Assembly (NCBI GenBank): GCA_022113835.1
Contig: JAILWY010000009.1
Location: 8,098,001-8,162,000 of the forward strand
Origin: Atopsyche davidsoni
Taxonomy: Eukaryota; Arthropoda; Insecta; Trichoptera; Hydrobiosidae
Reading direction: 5' to 3'
DNA length: 64,000 bases
The notes beneath the pieces were generated by a model. That model did not search any database. It saw only the letters and a list, made by a program, of their open reading frames with translations, and was not told the DNA's origin. The translations under genes and the position numbers were made by a program. Below are positions 52,401-61,542 of the stretch, piece after piece (within the stretch, counting starts at the first letter, position 1; the number at the start of each line of letters is the position of its first letter).

Positions 52401-54752
52401 CTGAGCGGAATAAATTGTTTAATTCATTTAATAATATTGGTAACATTAATTTAATTTCAGATCGAGTGACAGTGCTAAATGCCCAGCAGGTGGCAGCATT
52501 AGGCAGCAGCAGACCACTGTCCCGACTGTGAGTAGTCTGCGACCTGCACCTCCCTACTCCCTCCCTCCCCACTGCCTCACTCCTCACTCCCTGTCTGCAG
52601 ACCTCGCGGCGCTCAGTCTCACTCGTCGAAAGCCGCCCATTAACCCCGCTGTAAATAAACATTATGTACAGCCTTCTAACATCTCGGGGCTCGCTTACAA
52701 ATATGGTTCACCGGGAGACTGGGGGGTGGGCCCTGAAGCAGGGGCGGAAGCGCGGGGAGCAGCACGTCTGGGCCGGGGACGCCCAGGTGGGGCGGGAGGC
52801 ACAGGGGGTAGCCTGCGCTCACTGGCCAGCGTGCAGTCGGAAGGCCGACCCTCGTCACTCAACAAGCACCGTGGGCCACTCTACTTTGTGCGCGGTGATG
52901 CAGCCTATGCTTTCAATGTGAGTGGGATACTTAGCTGCTTTTAACTTACTCTTGATATATTTCATTTAAGCGTCAGGTTTTGATTCAGTCGATTCAGCCT
53001 CTATCGCTTACGAGGTAATTATTTTAGTATAGTATTGGTTTTGGTATAAATAGAAAATGTAACATTGGGAAAATAATATTCAAGTATTCACTATTGGGAT
53101 GGTATTATATAAAAGGTTAAGGAGTAGTATTTTTTTAATTAGATTAGAAATATTTATTTAAGTAATTTATAACAATTTAAGTATACATTAATCAAATTCC
53201 ATTTCATCTTTTAAGTTCACATTCATATTATTGTGCAGGTATTTTGAATCTTTTTTATGTATGTGTGCAGTCTAATGAAAGGTGTACAAATGACAATAAT
53301 TAGATAACTGTAACCCTTTATAATATTCCTGGTACTATTTAAATATTGCTACAAACAGAGACACGCATCCAACAACAACTTTGTTGACTCTGGGATATTC
53401 GTAACTGGGCATCGACAAAATGGAGGCAGCCTGCGAGGAAGCAGCTCTCACCACAGTGACTTCTATAACAACATAAACAGAAATAACAATCCTGGACATT
53501 CAACTTTGACAAGGAGCACAGATGCCAATGCTAATGTCAAAAGGCATCAAAATACAGATAACAGTCTCCACATCATTTTGAAACCACTTATTGAAAGCAC
53601 ACAGTAAGTATTATGTATAAAACCACCATTATCAATTATTAAATCGCAATGTTTAAATGGTTTTGAATGTGATCATCTTTACTCACTTTTATTTGAAATA
53701 TTATAATTATTAAGTAAATTTAATAAAATAACACACAAAGTGTATTGAAAAAATAACAGTAAATTATTTTGAAGAAAACAACGCTTGTAAATATTCATTT
53801 TTCAAACATATGTATGAGATCACATTGTATAGGACTCACAAGGGTATCTTAATTTGTACAGTAAATAGTATTTATTCTTCGCTTTCACAATAATTAATTA
53901 CTGTACATTTGAAAATGTTCAGCAGCACCAACAATACTTTGGGATGTGTAATATTCATTTCATTACAAAAATAGGTTGAAAAATAACAATAACATAGACT
54001 TTTCATTCACCTGCCATTTATATTTCATTTAGCAAAAGCTTAGCACAATGCACATAGCAATGGTAATTGGTTACGCTGTGGTAGCACTACTCATATACTG
54101 ATTTTGGTATGGTGAGAATAAGTATGTGTAGGAATTCACATTTATCGTTTATCTCTCTATTCTAATGCCATGTAGATAAATTAATTTGTAGACAAAATAT
54201 ACATTCTTGCTTTTGTATTAACATTGCCTATTTCAATATAATTGACAGTCCCAACATAAGAATCCTCTCACCTACAATTAATAAAAAAATAAAACTCCGT
54301 TTTACATAAATATTTTGTTGCTAGCGTTCACCTTGTAAGTAGTCTAAACAACTTTATGAAGACCACCATAAGGTTTATCAACAAACTTCATATACACAGT
54401 GACAAGGTAGAACATGAAAATTACTTACTTGCCTAAAGTTTGCAATACATTATTTTATTTTTAGTATTAAGTATGATATATTTATGTTTTTTAATGTATG
54501 TGTATTATAATTTAATTTGTAATATTGATTTTTGTTCATAGATGATCCCACACATCTTCTATATATTTATTACCTTCACTCCCTTGTTCACAATTTTGCA
54601 GTTCACTACACACCAAATTAATGATAGTGAAATAAATCACTATATTTTTATAAATTATTTGTTCTTTCATCTTTTCATGTTTTTATTTCAGTGAAAGTGA
54701 TTATATATAAGGCATTGACTAATTTTATTTCCTTAGGCTCCAGGGCAATTAA
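34318..54752 (+). CDS. EPB41L4A: EPB41L4A-like FERM protein, 5'-partial gene
   Basis: Fifteen exons join in one open frame of roughly 825 residues, missing the N-terminus. Order: end of FERM lobe F2 ([17 protein letters not shown]), then YGADLHPVL, lobe F3 ([45 protein letters not shown]), a FERM-adjacent segment rich in Arg/Pro, an Arg/Ser tail, and a block with QLREIPYT. Vertebrate EPB41L4A has the same order, including a Gln-Trp block (here [10 protein letters not shown]) and the IPYT block, so orthology to that branch is likely. Band 4.1 FERM proteins link membrane proteins to the cytoskeleton at the cell cortex. Lobe F1 and most of F2 must be encoded upstream of the window. Coding coordinates: 34318-34438, 39236-39323, 41029-41181, 49698-49837, 50182-50273, 50356-50422, 50521-50727, 50804-50959, 51207-51380, 51468-51650, 51742-51894, 52050-52280, 52461-52917, 53359-53603, then 54692-54710 or 54737-54752. 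Confidence 0.88.
34439..39235 (+). other. Intron with regulatory-looking islands
   Basis: A 4.8-kb intron, GTAAGT to TTACAG. It holds G+C-rich islands at about 34690-34870, 36420-36770, 37180-37420 and 38630-38950. The strongest, 36560-36770, changes from CpG-rich DNA to a TTAATTAATTGAATAATGG motif. A tandem duplication sits at 35851-35960. No other coding exon is recognised. Confidence 0.6.
35851..35960 (+). repeat. Imperfect ~48-base tandem duplication
   Basis: Unit 1 (35851-35898) and unit 2 (from 35899) both start CCGACAT(C/T)ACA, continue with CGGGTGT and then a pyrimidine-rich stretch ending TGTATTAC. A related segment at 17543-17603 shares CCGAAGCGCGT, TCATTACG and CGCGTCGCACACGG in the same order as unit 2. 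Origin unknown. Confidence 0.55.
39236..39323 (+). CDS. EPB41L4A: FERM gene exon 2 (F2/F3 linker)
   Basis: The acceptor is TTTTACAG and the donor GTATGT. The first base completes Ala, then the exon reads [20 protein letters not shown] and YGADLHPVL. This is the linker helix and the start of lobe F3 in band 4.1 proteins, where YG(V/A)DLHPV is conserved. The exon ends on a codon boundary. Confidence 0.92.
39324..41028 (+). other. Intron, nothing recognised
   Basis: A 1.7-kb intron. A moderately G+C-rich stretch near 39770-40030 is open on both strands but matches no family. The rest is A+T rich. Confidence 0.6.
41029..41181 (+). CDS. EPB41L4A: FERM gene exon 3 (F3 lobe, first half)
   Basis: Acceptor TGCTGCAG, donor GTGAGT, 51 whole codons. 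It reads [19 protein letters not shown] and later [20 protein letters not shown], the first strands of the PH-like F3 lobe (FERM_C). The exon joins exon 2 at HPVL|GEDS with no gap relative to the family. A long open frame on the opposite strand here (40882-41328) is an antisense shadow. Confidence 0.94.
41182..49697 (+). other. 8.5-kb intron
   Basis: The largest complete intron of the gene. It holds G+C-rich islands near 43020-43110, 44340-44520, 46400-46900, 47570-47930, 48590-48900 and 49490-49690, and a copy of the ~200-base repeat at 48206-48403. The island 47640-47940 carries a 93-codon plus-strand open frame of no known family. No additional exon of the FERM gene is needed: exons 3 and 4 join at CDKN|NEVS in frame. 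Confidence 0.6.
48206..48403 (+). repeat. Dispersed ~200-base repeat, copy B
   Basis: Same orientation and block order as 12258-12459, with substitutions throughout and short indels between blocks. It lies inside the intron between FERM exons 3 and 4, so it is transcribed with that gene. Confidence 0.75.
49698..49837 (+). CDS. EPB41L4A: FERM gene exon 4 (F3 lobe, second half)
   Basis: The acceptor is TTTGCAG and the donor GTGAGT. It reads [20 protein letters not shown] and then [11 protein letters not shown], the signature ACKHLWKC.(V)EHH.FFR of FERM lobe F3, with Arg for Lys and Gln for His. The following Ala/Pro stretch leads into the FERM-adjacent region. It ends with two bases of a split Gly codon. 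Very G+C rich. Confidence 0.94.
49838..50181 (+). other. Short intron
   Basis: A 344-base intron from GTGAGT to TTTTCAG. Nothing else seen in it. Confidence 0.8.
50182..50273 (+). CDS. EPB41L4A: FERM gene exon 5 (FERM-adjacent segment)
   Basis: Reads [20 protein letters not shown] and then [10 protein letters not shown]. The SGR(T/Q) start and Arg-rich character match the FERM-adjacent region following lobe F3, which in band 4.1 proteins can be phosphorylated. The donor GTACTG is weak. It was chosen because reading on hits a stop, and because it joins exon 6 in frame through a split Ile codon. Confidence 0.8.
50356..50422 (+). CDS. EPB41L4A: FERM gene exon 6
   Basis: A 67-base exon with acceptor TTTTTCAG and donor GTTAGT. 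It reads [20 protein letters not shown], a Pro-rich linker without known fold. The intron before it is only 82 bases. Confidence 0.75.
50521..50727 (+). CDS. EPB41L4A: FERM gene exon 7 (Ser/Arg-rich tail)
   Basis: Acceptor AATTTCAG, donor GTATGA. The product is Ser/Pro/Arg rich and includes [33 protein letters not shown] and [16 protein letters not shown]. It corresponds in order to the GLYNSPS and SDNDS region of vertebrate EPB41L4A. Likely disordered and phosphorylated. Open frames on the opposite strand (50509-50973) are shadows. Confidence 0.88.
50804..50959 (+). CDS. EPB41L4A: FERM gene exon 8 (Arg-rich tail)
   Basis: The acceptor is ACATTGCAG and the donor GTGAGT. The sequence is dominated by Arg, Ser and His ([17 protein letters not shown]), then [14 protein letters not shown]. 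This basic, RS-like tract is a candidate nuclear localisation or RNA/lipid-binding segment. Vertebrate EPB41L4A has a comparable Arg/Ser tract at this place. Confidence 0.88.
51207..51380 (+). CDS. EPB41L4A: FERM gene exon 9 (Gln-Trp block)
   Basis: The acceptor is TATTTTTAG and the donor GTAAAT. It opens [18 protein letters not shown], paralleling the APQWE..LRRQ block of vertebrate EPB41L4A, then a variable linker and a second His/Arg cluster ([14 protein letters not shown]). It joins both neighbours through split codons (phase 2). Confidence 0.88.
51468..51650 (+). CDS. EPB41L4A: FERM gene exon 10 (IPYT block)
   Basis: Acceptor TTTGCAG, donor GTAAAC. After SRSRSPSES comes a helical stretch with [20 protein letters not shown], then [10 protein letters not shown]. 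The pattern H.Q.EL.(D/E)..G.S..QL(K/R)EIPYT is shared with vertebrate EPB41L4A and is the best evidence for the assignment outside the FERM domain. Its biochemical role is not known to me. Confidence 0.92.
51742..51894 (+). CDS. EPB41L4A: FERM gene exon 11
   Basis: Acceptor TTTTACAG, donor GTAAAA. The product is Asn/Ser rich ([19 protein letters not shown]), probably disordered. Much less G+C rich than exons 1-9. Confidence 0.82.
52050..52280 (+). CDS. EPB41L4A: FERM gene exon 12
   Basis: Acceptor TATTTCAG, donor GTGAAT. Reads [20 protein letters not shown] and later [19 protein letters not shown] low-complexity Ser/Asn/Pro linker lies between. No recognised domain. Confidence 0.85.
52461..52917 (+). 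CDS. EPB41L4A: FERM gene exon 13 (largest tail exon)
   Basis: The acceptor is AATTTCAG and the donor GTGAGT, with 152 whole codons after a split Arg. It holds a Pro/Leu/His stretch ([20 protein letters not shown]), [16 protein letters not shown] basic motifs, a Gly-rich section near 52735-52815, and ends [16 protein letters not shown]. The Gly-rich section is probably lineage-specific. The motif-like end of the exon deserves comparison with other insects. Confidence 0.88.
52918..53358 (+). other. Short intron
   Basis: A 441-base A+T-rich intron with acceptor AAACAG. Nothing else seen. Confidence 0.75.
53359..53603 (+). CDS. EPB41L4A: FERM gene exon 14
   Basis: It follows on in phase 0 from exon 13 and reads [20 protein letters not shown], then Asn/Ser-rich sequence ending [13 protein letters not shown]. 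The donor GTAAGT after ACACA is consensus. If unspliced the frame would stop at once (TAA at 53605). A+T richer than earlier exons. Confidence 0.82.
53604..54691 (+). other. Intron before alternative last exons
   Basis: A 1.1-kb A+T-rich intron with no recognised element. It ends in a strong polypyrimidine tract and TTTCAG. Confidence 0.65.
54692..54710 (+). CDS. EPB41L4A: Alternative last coding exon a
   Basis: Acceptor TTTTTATTTCAG. Joined to exon 14 it adds HESDYI and stops at TAA 54708-54710. The resulting C-terminus, Asp-Tyr-Ile, fits a class III PDZ ligand (Asp/Glu-X-hydrophobic). Whether this exon or the one at 54737 is used cannot be told from sequence. Confidence 0.5.
54737..54752 (+). 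CDS. EPB41L4A: Alternative last coding exon b
   Basis: Acceptor TATTTCCTTAG. Joined to exon 14 it adds QLQGN and stops at TAA 54750-54752. Only 45 bases separate its acceptor from that of exon a, so this may be alternative acceptor choice or simple misprediction of one of the two. Confidence 0.45.
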
Positions 54753-56012
54753 ATGATGTAAGGAAAACAGCTGAGGCACAGTACAGCTCAGTTAATCGTC
54801 ACAATAAAACCCAAGCATCGGGTCGACCTGCAGAGCATGGAGAGATGAGTACGGAGTTGTAGTGTTATTATTTCCTTATTATTCCTATATAATAAGACTA
54901 AAATGTAACAAATTTCTTCAATATGTCGTATAACGGGAAGATGTGCAACAAATTACCGTATTTATTTATGTTGTGCCAGAAGTACTTGTGTGTAAAATAG
55001 TTGAAGCATTATAATATTATGTAGTTAAGATAGAGATACTAAGTTTTCAACACAATTATCCCATCTTTGTTCTATACTGAATTATACATTTCATTTATAA
55101 TGATTAATTACTTTAGTAACATAGTAAGAACTCTGATAATTTAATAATGTTGTTCACTAAATAAATATCTCACTAAATATATATTTTTTCTATGTTTAAG
55201 CACAGCTGCCAAACACAAACCAAATTTATTGGTGTAAGAAAGATTTTAAAAACTCTCAAAATGTATTCATACATATTTTTATTAATAGTAATTAATAATT
55301 AAGTAATGTATTTACACTAAAATCGTAGACAATTTGAGTTAATTAAATGAATGATAATATTTCCATAATGTGATAAAATAATATTTTCTGTAAGGACAGA
55401 AATTAAGACATAGGTGCATATTATAAGGTTTACTTTTTTTTCAGTATCTATTGCATAGCTTAATTGAAAAACGTTAAAGCCAAACACTAAAAAATTAAGC
55501 CTTTATTTTAAATAGTGCTTACAAGAAGTAATGATTAATTATTATGTTGGAGTTTACCTAATGTATTTTATATTCTTTATTTGGCACAATATTAAATTAT
55601 TTGTATGGTAAAATATACCATTTTTCGTAAATACATGGATAATTAATTCGATGTTTTTAATTTCTTGACAATTGTTTAAGTAATCTCTTATTCATAAATT
55701 AAATATTTAATACATCTTTGTTGCTTTTGATACTGTGGCATAATTCATTTTTAGCACATTTTGGAGAGTGCTTGTACTATATATATAAATTGATTAATAT
55801 GAATAATAATCACTTTTTGTATATATCTTAAAAATAACTCGAAAATTGGATAAAAATATACATGTAACATAATAATTTATTTACTCATAACTGAATAAAG
55901 TAAGTCAATTTCATATTGTGTCAATTTTTATACTGGGTATTCATAAGTTAATGTCTGATCATAATTTCTACTTATTTAAATCCAATATGATTTTTTGTCC
56001 AATATAAATAAA
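54753..56012 (+). other. Probable 3' UTR of FERM gene
   Basis: A+T-rich sequence with canonical AATAAA signals at 55160-55165, 55894-55899 and 56007-56012. Which one is used is unknown. No open frame of note. Confidence 0.5.
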
Positions 56013-57569
56013 GCACAACATTTCATATTAAAAAATGACTTTACATTATTTATTTCCCTTGCTAACATACAAAACGGTAAGTTTTATAAAATAATTATTA
56101 ATAAACTTTAAATATATCAAACACATGCTACAAACAAAATCAGATAATAAAAATTATTAAAACCAGGCAAGATCAAGAAATAACTGATAAGCTATTTAAA
56201 GCATTTTCATCTAAATTTCCTGTCTAAAATATATATTTATATTGCTATTTTTAATTACTGGTGACATCAAAACTGACATTTTGACAAATTGACAAATTGG
56301 CTGAATGGCAACTTATGCAGCTTTACAGAAATATTAAATTTACATATATTTTTATAAAAATTGGACAGATTTACTCAAATGAATATGTATTTTTTCTTAA
56401 GGTGATTATGAAGAAAAAGCAATTTATTTTATGATATTATTTATATTATGCTAGTAAGTTTAAAAGTTATTATCAAGATCTAGTTACTGGTAAGTTATTA
56501 TCACAGTCAAGTTTCTGACCTATCTGACAACAGTATTTAATTGTATTATAACAATTGCATTTGGTCAAATGGTTTTTATTTTTGACTCGAGTAATAATAC
56601 TAAAATGCTGCCTTATCCAAAAAAGTAAGTGGGATAACAATTCACCCATGTGGTCACATCTTACCAAAAAAATAATCATATTTAACCCTGATTTTTGTAT
56701 GAAAAAATTTCTAACCTATTATTTGAGAGTTACTACCATAGACTATATTATTTTTGTAATTTTTTGTGGTTTTTTTCCTTCTTCAATACGATTCAAGTTT
56801 TATTTAAATACCCGTCAAGAATTGTTAAACCACTGGGTATATTATTAATTTTGATTAATTGAAAATCGGAAGTCGAAACTCCTAATTGATTTTCTAATAA
56901 GTAGTATTGATAATTATTATTATTTGTAAAATTGAGTAGCATTAGATAAGTTTATTTAAATAATTAATTTTATACAGTAAAAATGTTTTTCTTTGATTGT
57001 TAACAAGTCAGCAAGAGTATTATCAAAATAGTAATTTTAATATACATCATTGCTTTTTTAAATTCAATTCCTTTTCAAATTATCTATATTTGATTTTAAA
57101 TTAAAAACATAAGGAGAATTTTAAATTTGCTACTAGAATAAGAGTAATTTGTAATAAATTTAAAAACGCTGTTACTTTAAATTTTATTATTTAAATAAGT
57201 TTCAGATTAAAATATGTTTATTGCTACTAAAATTGAAACTTCAATAATACAAAAAATTAGACATGTTTTAATTTATATTTGACTACAGAATTAACTCAGT
57301 GTTTGCATCTTTTGCAAATAGCATCGTGTAAACAATTTGTTTTTTAAAAACAGTATTTAGATTATTGATTTGAATATCTTTTTATAATAACGTTTTTTTC
57401 TCAAATCACAATCATTTTGACATGTGTATGGCATCTTATAAAACAAGAAAAAATTAATAAAAAATCATTTTATGGTCTTCGGAACTAGCTTCAATTGCCA
57501 TAAAGAATATAAAAAAGTTATACACTTGGTGTATTTTTTGGTTATATAATATTTTTAGTACAGGGCACA
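56013..57569. other. Intergenic A+T-rich DNA
   Basis: No gene recognised. An open frame at 56555-56848 is A+T-driven and not family-like. The stretch separates two transcription units that appear to converge. Confidence 0.5.
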
Positions 57570-57776
57570 CTAAAAACTGTTTTGTATTTTATTGAGAGGT
57601 TGGTACCAGTGAGTGCATTCAGAGTGCTCTTCTTTTGCTTCACCAGTGGCTTTATTTTCTTGCGTTGGTACTTCCTCCGTGAAGCTGTCACCAGCTATGT
57701 GAGATTGCCGACAGAGGCCCTCTATTAAGTTAGTCCACTGAAAGTAAAAATGTCCACCCTGTTCATAGTGTGTTAT
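57570..57776 (-). CDS. Possible terminal exon, unknown product
   Basis: On the minus strand an open frame of 68 codons reads ITHYEQGGHFYFQWTNLIEG, then LCRQSHIAGDSFTEEVPTQE, and ends WYQPLNKIQNSF before TAG at 57570-57572. Its composition is protein-like and more G+C rich than its surroundings. A possible acceptor (TTTTACAAG) lies just upstream at 57777-57785; another (TACTTTCAG) lies inside at 57740-57748. I found no convincing upstream exon. A donor-like GTGAGC lies about 60 bases upstream, after a very short open frame. It could be the last exon of a gene whose other exons are small or distant. The plus strand is also partly open here. Confidence 0.45.
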   Translation of the reverse strand: MTHYEQGGHFYFQWTNLIEGLCRQSHIAGDSFTEEVPTQENKATGEAKEEHSECTHWYQPLNKIQNSF

Positions 57777-58128
57777 CTTGTAAAATAGTATTCCAATACA
57801 CCAATATGTTTATGTAAAGTGTCATTCGTTTGCTCACTGGATTTTGTGATAATGTCTTAATGAGATAAACATTCTACATTGTTCTGAAGAATTTATATCT
57901 CTTTAACTCAAACTTCATGATAAGCTAATGGAAAAAGATTTATCATAAAGGTGACAAATGTCTTTGTAATTTTGTGATAAAATTTTATGAACTGCCTCTT
58001 TGAGTATTTTAAATATTTTAAATGAGTAAAGTAATAAGTTTATAACTAAAATATGAAGAATAATAAGAATTAATCTTATATATGTCCTGTTTATAGACTG
58101 CAGATGTTCTGGATTTACAAGAATCAAA
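57777..58128. other. Short spacer, possible promoter region
   Basis: A+T-rich sequence between the minus-strand exon and the first coding exon of the zinc-finger gene. It would contain the zinc-finger gene's promoter or 5' UTR. No TATA box or initiator can be singled out with confidence. Confidence 0.35.
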
Positions 58129-58215
58129 ATGAATGACATAACTTCAAATTCCATTTTGAAACCCAATTTATGTCTTTCCTCTACGCCTACCATAAATGGA
58201 AAACCTAATACTCTG
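58129..58215 (+). CDS. Zinc-finger gene exon 1
   Basis: Starts MNDITSNSILKPNLCLSSTP and ends GKPNTL at donor GTAATA. It joins exon 2 in phase 0 (NTL|NILRK). The frame is open for some codons upstream of the ATG to a TTTATAG, so an upstream exon is possible. The reverse strand is also open here, but the plus-strand reading fits splice sites on both sides. Confidence 0.7.
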
Positions 58216-61200
58216 GTAATATATACTTAATTTACTAAATGATAATGTAGGTAGTTATTTACATGCAGCGTTGTATTTTTGCATTATGTTGTCAACTCTT
58301 AGTAATTAAAATTTTGGTATTATTGGATACTCAGTTTCATCATGTTTGTACGCTACCAGTTACGAGCGTTACAATATAACTCCCACTCAGTAAATTTTTA
58401 TCAGAAAAAACATTTTTTTAAAAATACAAAAAAGTTGTAAAAGTTTAGTAACACCTAATGTATTTTTAATCACAAGGTAATTTCTTGTTTCAGAATATTC
58501 TTCGTAAATCATCATCAGAAATGCAGTTACTCGTTAGAGATCAAATTTTCACGAAGATGAACAAAAATTATGTGTACCAGCAGGAATCGGGTACAAAATC
58601 ATATTGGTGTATTGATTGCGGAGACAAGTAAGTTGCTTTTACAAAAATATAACAACTAACATGTATACTGCTAACTCAATAACTTGAACACAATGCTAAA
58701 ACAACAGAGTATTTTAATATAAATATTCGATTAGTAATATTTGAACTGAAACTGCAAATTATACTGGTGTTATTTTGTAGTTTGTAAATAACAATTTAAA
58801 GATGAAAATAGTTTCAAGTTATTTTACATATTTATGAAGTAAAAATATATAACTCAATTCAAAAAATTTCCTCCTAAAATCAAACAAATTTCATCACCTA
58901 ATCATAATACCAGTTCACTTGTCAAATTTATACATTTAAAAATTTTAATTAAAAAGTTAAAATATAGAATTTACTAAGAATCTGTAATATGTATCTCTCT
59001 GTAGTAATAAATTAACAAATTGATTCTTTTTACAGGTTTGCACTTAAATCAAGCTATAATTTTCATATCAACAGATGCAGCCTCAAAGTGATTCATTACT
59101 GTCAAATATGTAAAATATTTCTTCAGTTTTCAAACCGTTGTATGCTCCTTGCACATGTGAGGTCGCATATACATCAAATGACTACTCTGAATTTGGGAGA
59201 TGTAACTTTAGAGCCGCTTCCGCAAGATCAACCTAAATTAGGCTCCTTGTGCTGTGATTCGGATGATGAGTCTAACTTTCCTGATAATCTAAAGGAGGCA
59301 GTTGAAACTAACGGCAAAATCGTAGTCCATATCAATGATAGCACTGCAGATTTGCATTCATCATTTGATAAAGCTATTGATCGAGTCAATCAAATGTTTG
59401 AAGCTGCTTTAACTGATGCTGATGAAGCTCTTGTGATTCAATCAAAAGAAATTGAATCATCAGAACCACAAGACTGTGAATCATCATCTGTTACAGAAAA
59501 TGGACATGTTTCTAATATTCAACTTCCTTTTGGAACAAATTCTATTAGTGAAAAAAAAATAAATGACACTATTCAAAAGTACAAACCTCGAAAAGAGAAA
59601 CAAAATACCAATCAATTTGTATCCAATTATCAGCAATTCTGCCCCGTGTGTGGAGTTACATATGAAGGTGTAACGGGAAATTTATTTCGAGCTAGAACTT
59701 TACATTTTCAAAAAAGAATGATATACAATAATGTAAGCTGTGTGTGCCCAATTTGTAAACTTCAGCTTCAGAACACTTGTTCATTAATTGCCCACAAAAG
59801 ATTGCATGGAAAGTTAGCTCCCTTCATTTGCCCTGAATGCGGTCTTTCATTTTCATCAATTTCATTGCTTAATATTCATCTGTCTTATACCTGTTTCCAT
59901 TTTGCTCGAGCCATGGGCATAATGTGTTTTGTTCCTAACTGCAATACTTTGTCACTATATGACAACTCACTAAATACTTCAAAAGTTCATTACCTAAGTA
60001 ACCACACTCAAATAACGTACAGATGTGTGGAATGTCCCGTTTCATGTTCTAATATGTATACCATTCAAGTACACATGAGTAAAGAACACTCTCTTAATCT
60101 CAACAAGACTAAGGTGAGCGTCTTTTATCAATGTTCCCTTTGCCCGGGACAATTTGTTCCCAAACATCGAATACACATTCATATGGTAGAACATATTAAA
60201 AAACAAGTAATCACAAAGTTTTTTTTTATCTGCCCCGGCTGTCATATAATGGTTGGGTGGATTGTAGAATTTAAAAGACATACTTCAAAATGTCCCGAGT
60301 ACAATAAGTCTCTCTATAATAAAGAAATATCTAGTGGGTTTTATTTTAAATCTTTGAATTGCTCTGTAGCTCCGAAACTAATAAAGAAAATCAAAGCAAC
60401 AAAGTTAAATTTTATTCAAAAAGCATGCAAAGATTGTAAAAACCCATTTAAATATTCATTTACCACATTGAAAAATCTTTCAGTTCCTGAAAAATGTCCT
60501 GCTTGTATACAAGCTGACAATTTTATGACCCCAATAAATGCTAGCAATCTTATCATGATAGAAAAGAAAGACATTTACAATAATTCAACTTTATCAAATG
60601 CCATTGTTAAAAAACTCCCACTATCATCTAAAACTACTCAGAAGATATCAAAACTGTACGATGGGAACTCAAGCCAAGGCGTAAACGTTTCATTAGACAA
60701 AGCCGATATTAATGTTGATAGTACAATTAAACGGCAAACGAGGAATAAAATAGTTTATGAAAATCAAAAACCAAGAAAATATGGCAGTACCAGTTTTTCT
60801 ACAAAAATTGAAAAAAAACCAAAGATTATCAAAAGAAAGGCCTTACCTCCTACTCCTGGGGAAAACAGTTCCAAACAAAAAAAGAAACGCAAATCAGCTT
60901 GGAGCAAAAGAAGAACCATTGATTCAATTTCCACCTTATTTAATGCCGGAATTGTTAAATCTGATATTATTGTTAATAACCAGTTTCGATGTGCCAAATG
61001 TGCTTTCGTGTCAGAAAGTGGAGATGTATTTCGTGAACACATAATTATGCATAAGGAGATTTCTACTTCATATCAGTGCATGGAATGTGGATCCTGTTTT
61101 GCTGTGAAACAATCATTATCTACTCATTTGTTCATACTTCATGGTGTATCGGATACTGATGAATACATTCAAAAGAACAATTGCTTCGATAAAGAAGCTA

Positions 61201-61388
61201 TTAAAGAATTAGAGGAAGATGTACGTATTCTTCCTGGATATTCCAAAAGGCCTGTTGTTGAAAATCAGTGTCAAATTTGTTATGAAAAGTTTGAGAACAA
61301 AATTGATTTTGATAAACATTTTAGAGTTCATGGAATGGCATTTTTATTAAAAAAACAAAGAAATAAAGTTAACGTCAGTCCTGAATGA
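58129..61388 (+). CDS. C2H2 zinc-finger protein, 857 residues predicted
   Basis: Three exons: 58129-58215, 58494-58627 and 59036-61388, joined in frame by GT-AG introns of 278 and 408 bases. Fingers by residue: a C2HC finger at 68-88 (C68, C71, H84, C88), a C2H2 finger at 96-118, a run of about seven C2H2-like or Cys-pair units at roughly 276-490, and three more near 725-840. Between these lies a Lys-rich region with the NLS-like KQKKKRKSAWSKRR at about 687-700. An acidic stretch (about 135-245) follows the second finger. The many fingers and basic NLS point to a nuclear DNA-, RNA- or chromatin-binding protein. The spread-out, irregular fingers recall large chromatin-associated families such as ZNF592/687, but I cannot assign one. 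The first Met in the frame downstream of a stop is at 58129. Confidence 0.85.
58494..58627 (+). CDS. Zinc-finger gene exon 2
   Basis: Acceptor CTTGTTTCAG, donor GTAAGT. Reads NILRKSSSEMQLLVRDQIFT and ends in KSYWCIDCGD, the Cys pair of the first finger. A Met at 58521 is an alternative start that would give an 819-residue protein. The finger is completed by exon 3. Confidence 0.85.
58628..59035 (+). other. Intron splitting the first finger
   Basis: A 408-base A+T-rich intron from GTAAGT to TTTTTACAG. It falls between the Cys pair and the His/Cys pair of finger 1. Nothing else seen in it. Confidence 0.8.
59036..61388 (+). CDS. Zinc-finger gene exon 3 (main exon)
   Basis: A long uninterrupted exon. 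The first base completes Lys, then FALKSSYNFHINRC finishes finger 1. It holds all other fingers, for example CPICKLQLQNTCSLIAHKRL, CPECGLSFSSISLLNIH, CVECPVSCSNMYTIQVH, CAKCAFVSESGDVFREH and CQICYEKFENKIDFDKH. The stop TGA is at 61386-61388. It keeps an A+T-rich codon bias, unlike the G+C-rich FERM exons nearby. Confidence 0.95.
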
Positions 61389-61542
61389 TAAAAAACTATT
61401 TTTATGTCTCGTATACTTTTATTAAATCTCTTAATGCCGTTATAAAAACATTTTTTTATTAGACGTAAGATTAATTTGAAGTAATATGGATGAAATTTAC
61501 CAATTATTTTATAAAATAAGTTTCTTTTATGCTTGAAATAAA
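61389..61542 (+). other. 3' UTR with polyadenylation signal
   Basis: An AATAAA at 61537-61542 lies about 150 bases after the zinc-finger stop codon, in A+T-rich DNA, a usual position for cleavage. Confidence 0.55.

Noticed and set aside
53605..53607. In-frame TAA as the end of the FERM protein
   Set aside because: It overlaps a consensus GTAAGT donor and two good downstream acceptors exist; it remains a fallback for unspliced transcripts.
57915..58193. 92-codon minus-strand open frame
   Set aside because: Its better half is antisense to zinc-finger exon 1, which joins exon 2 in frame; no donor supports the minus reading.
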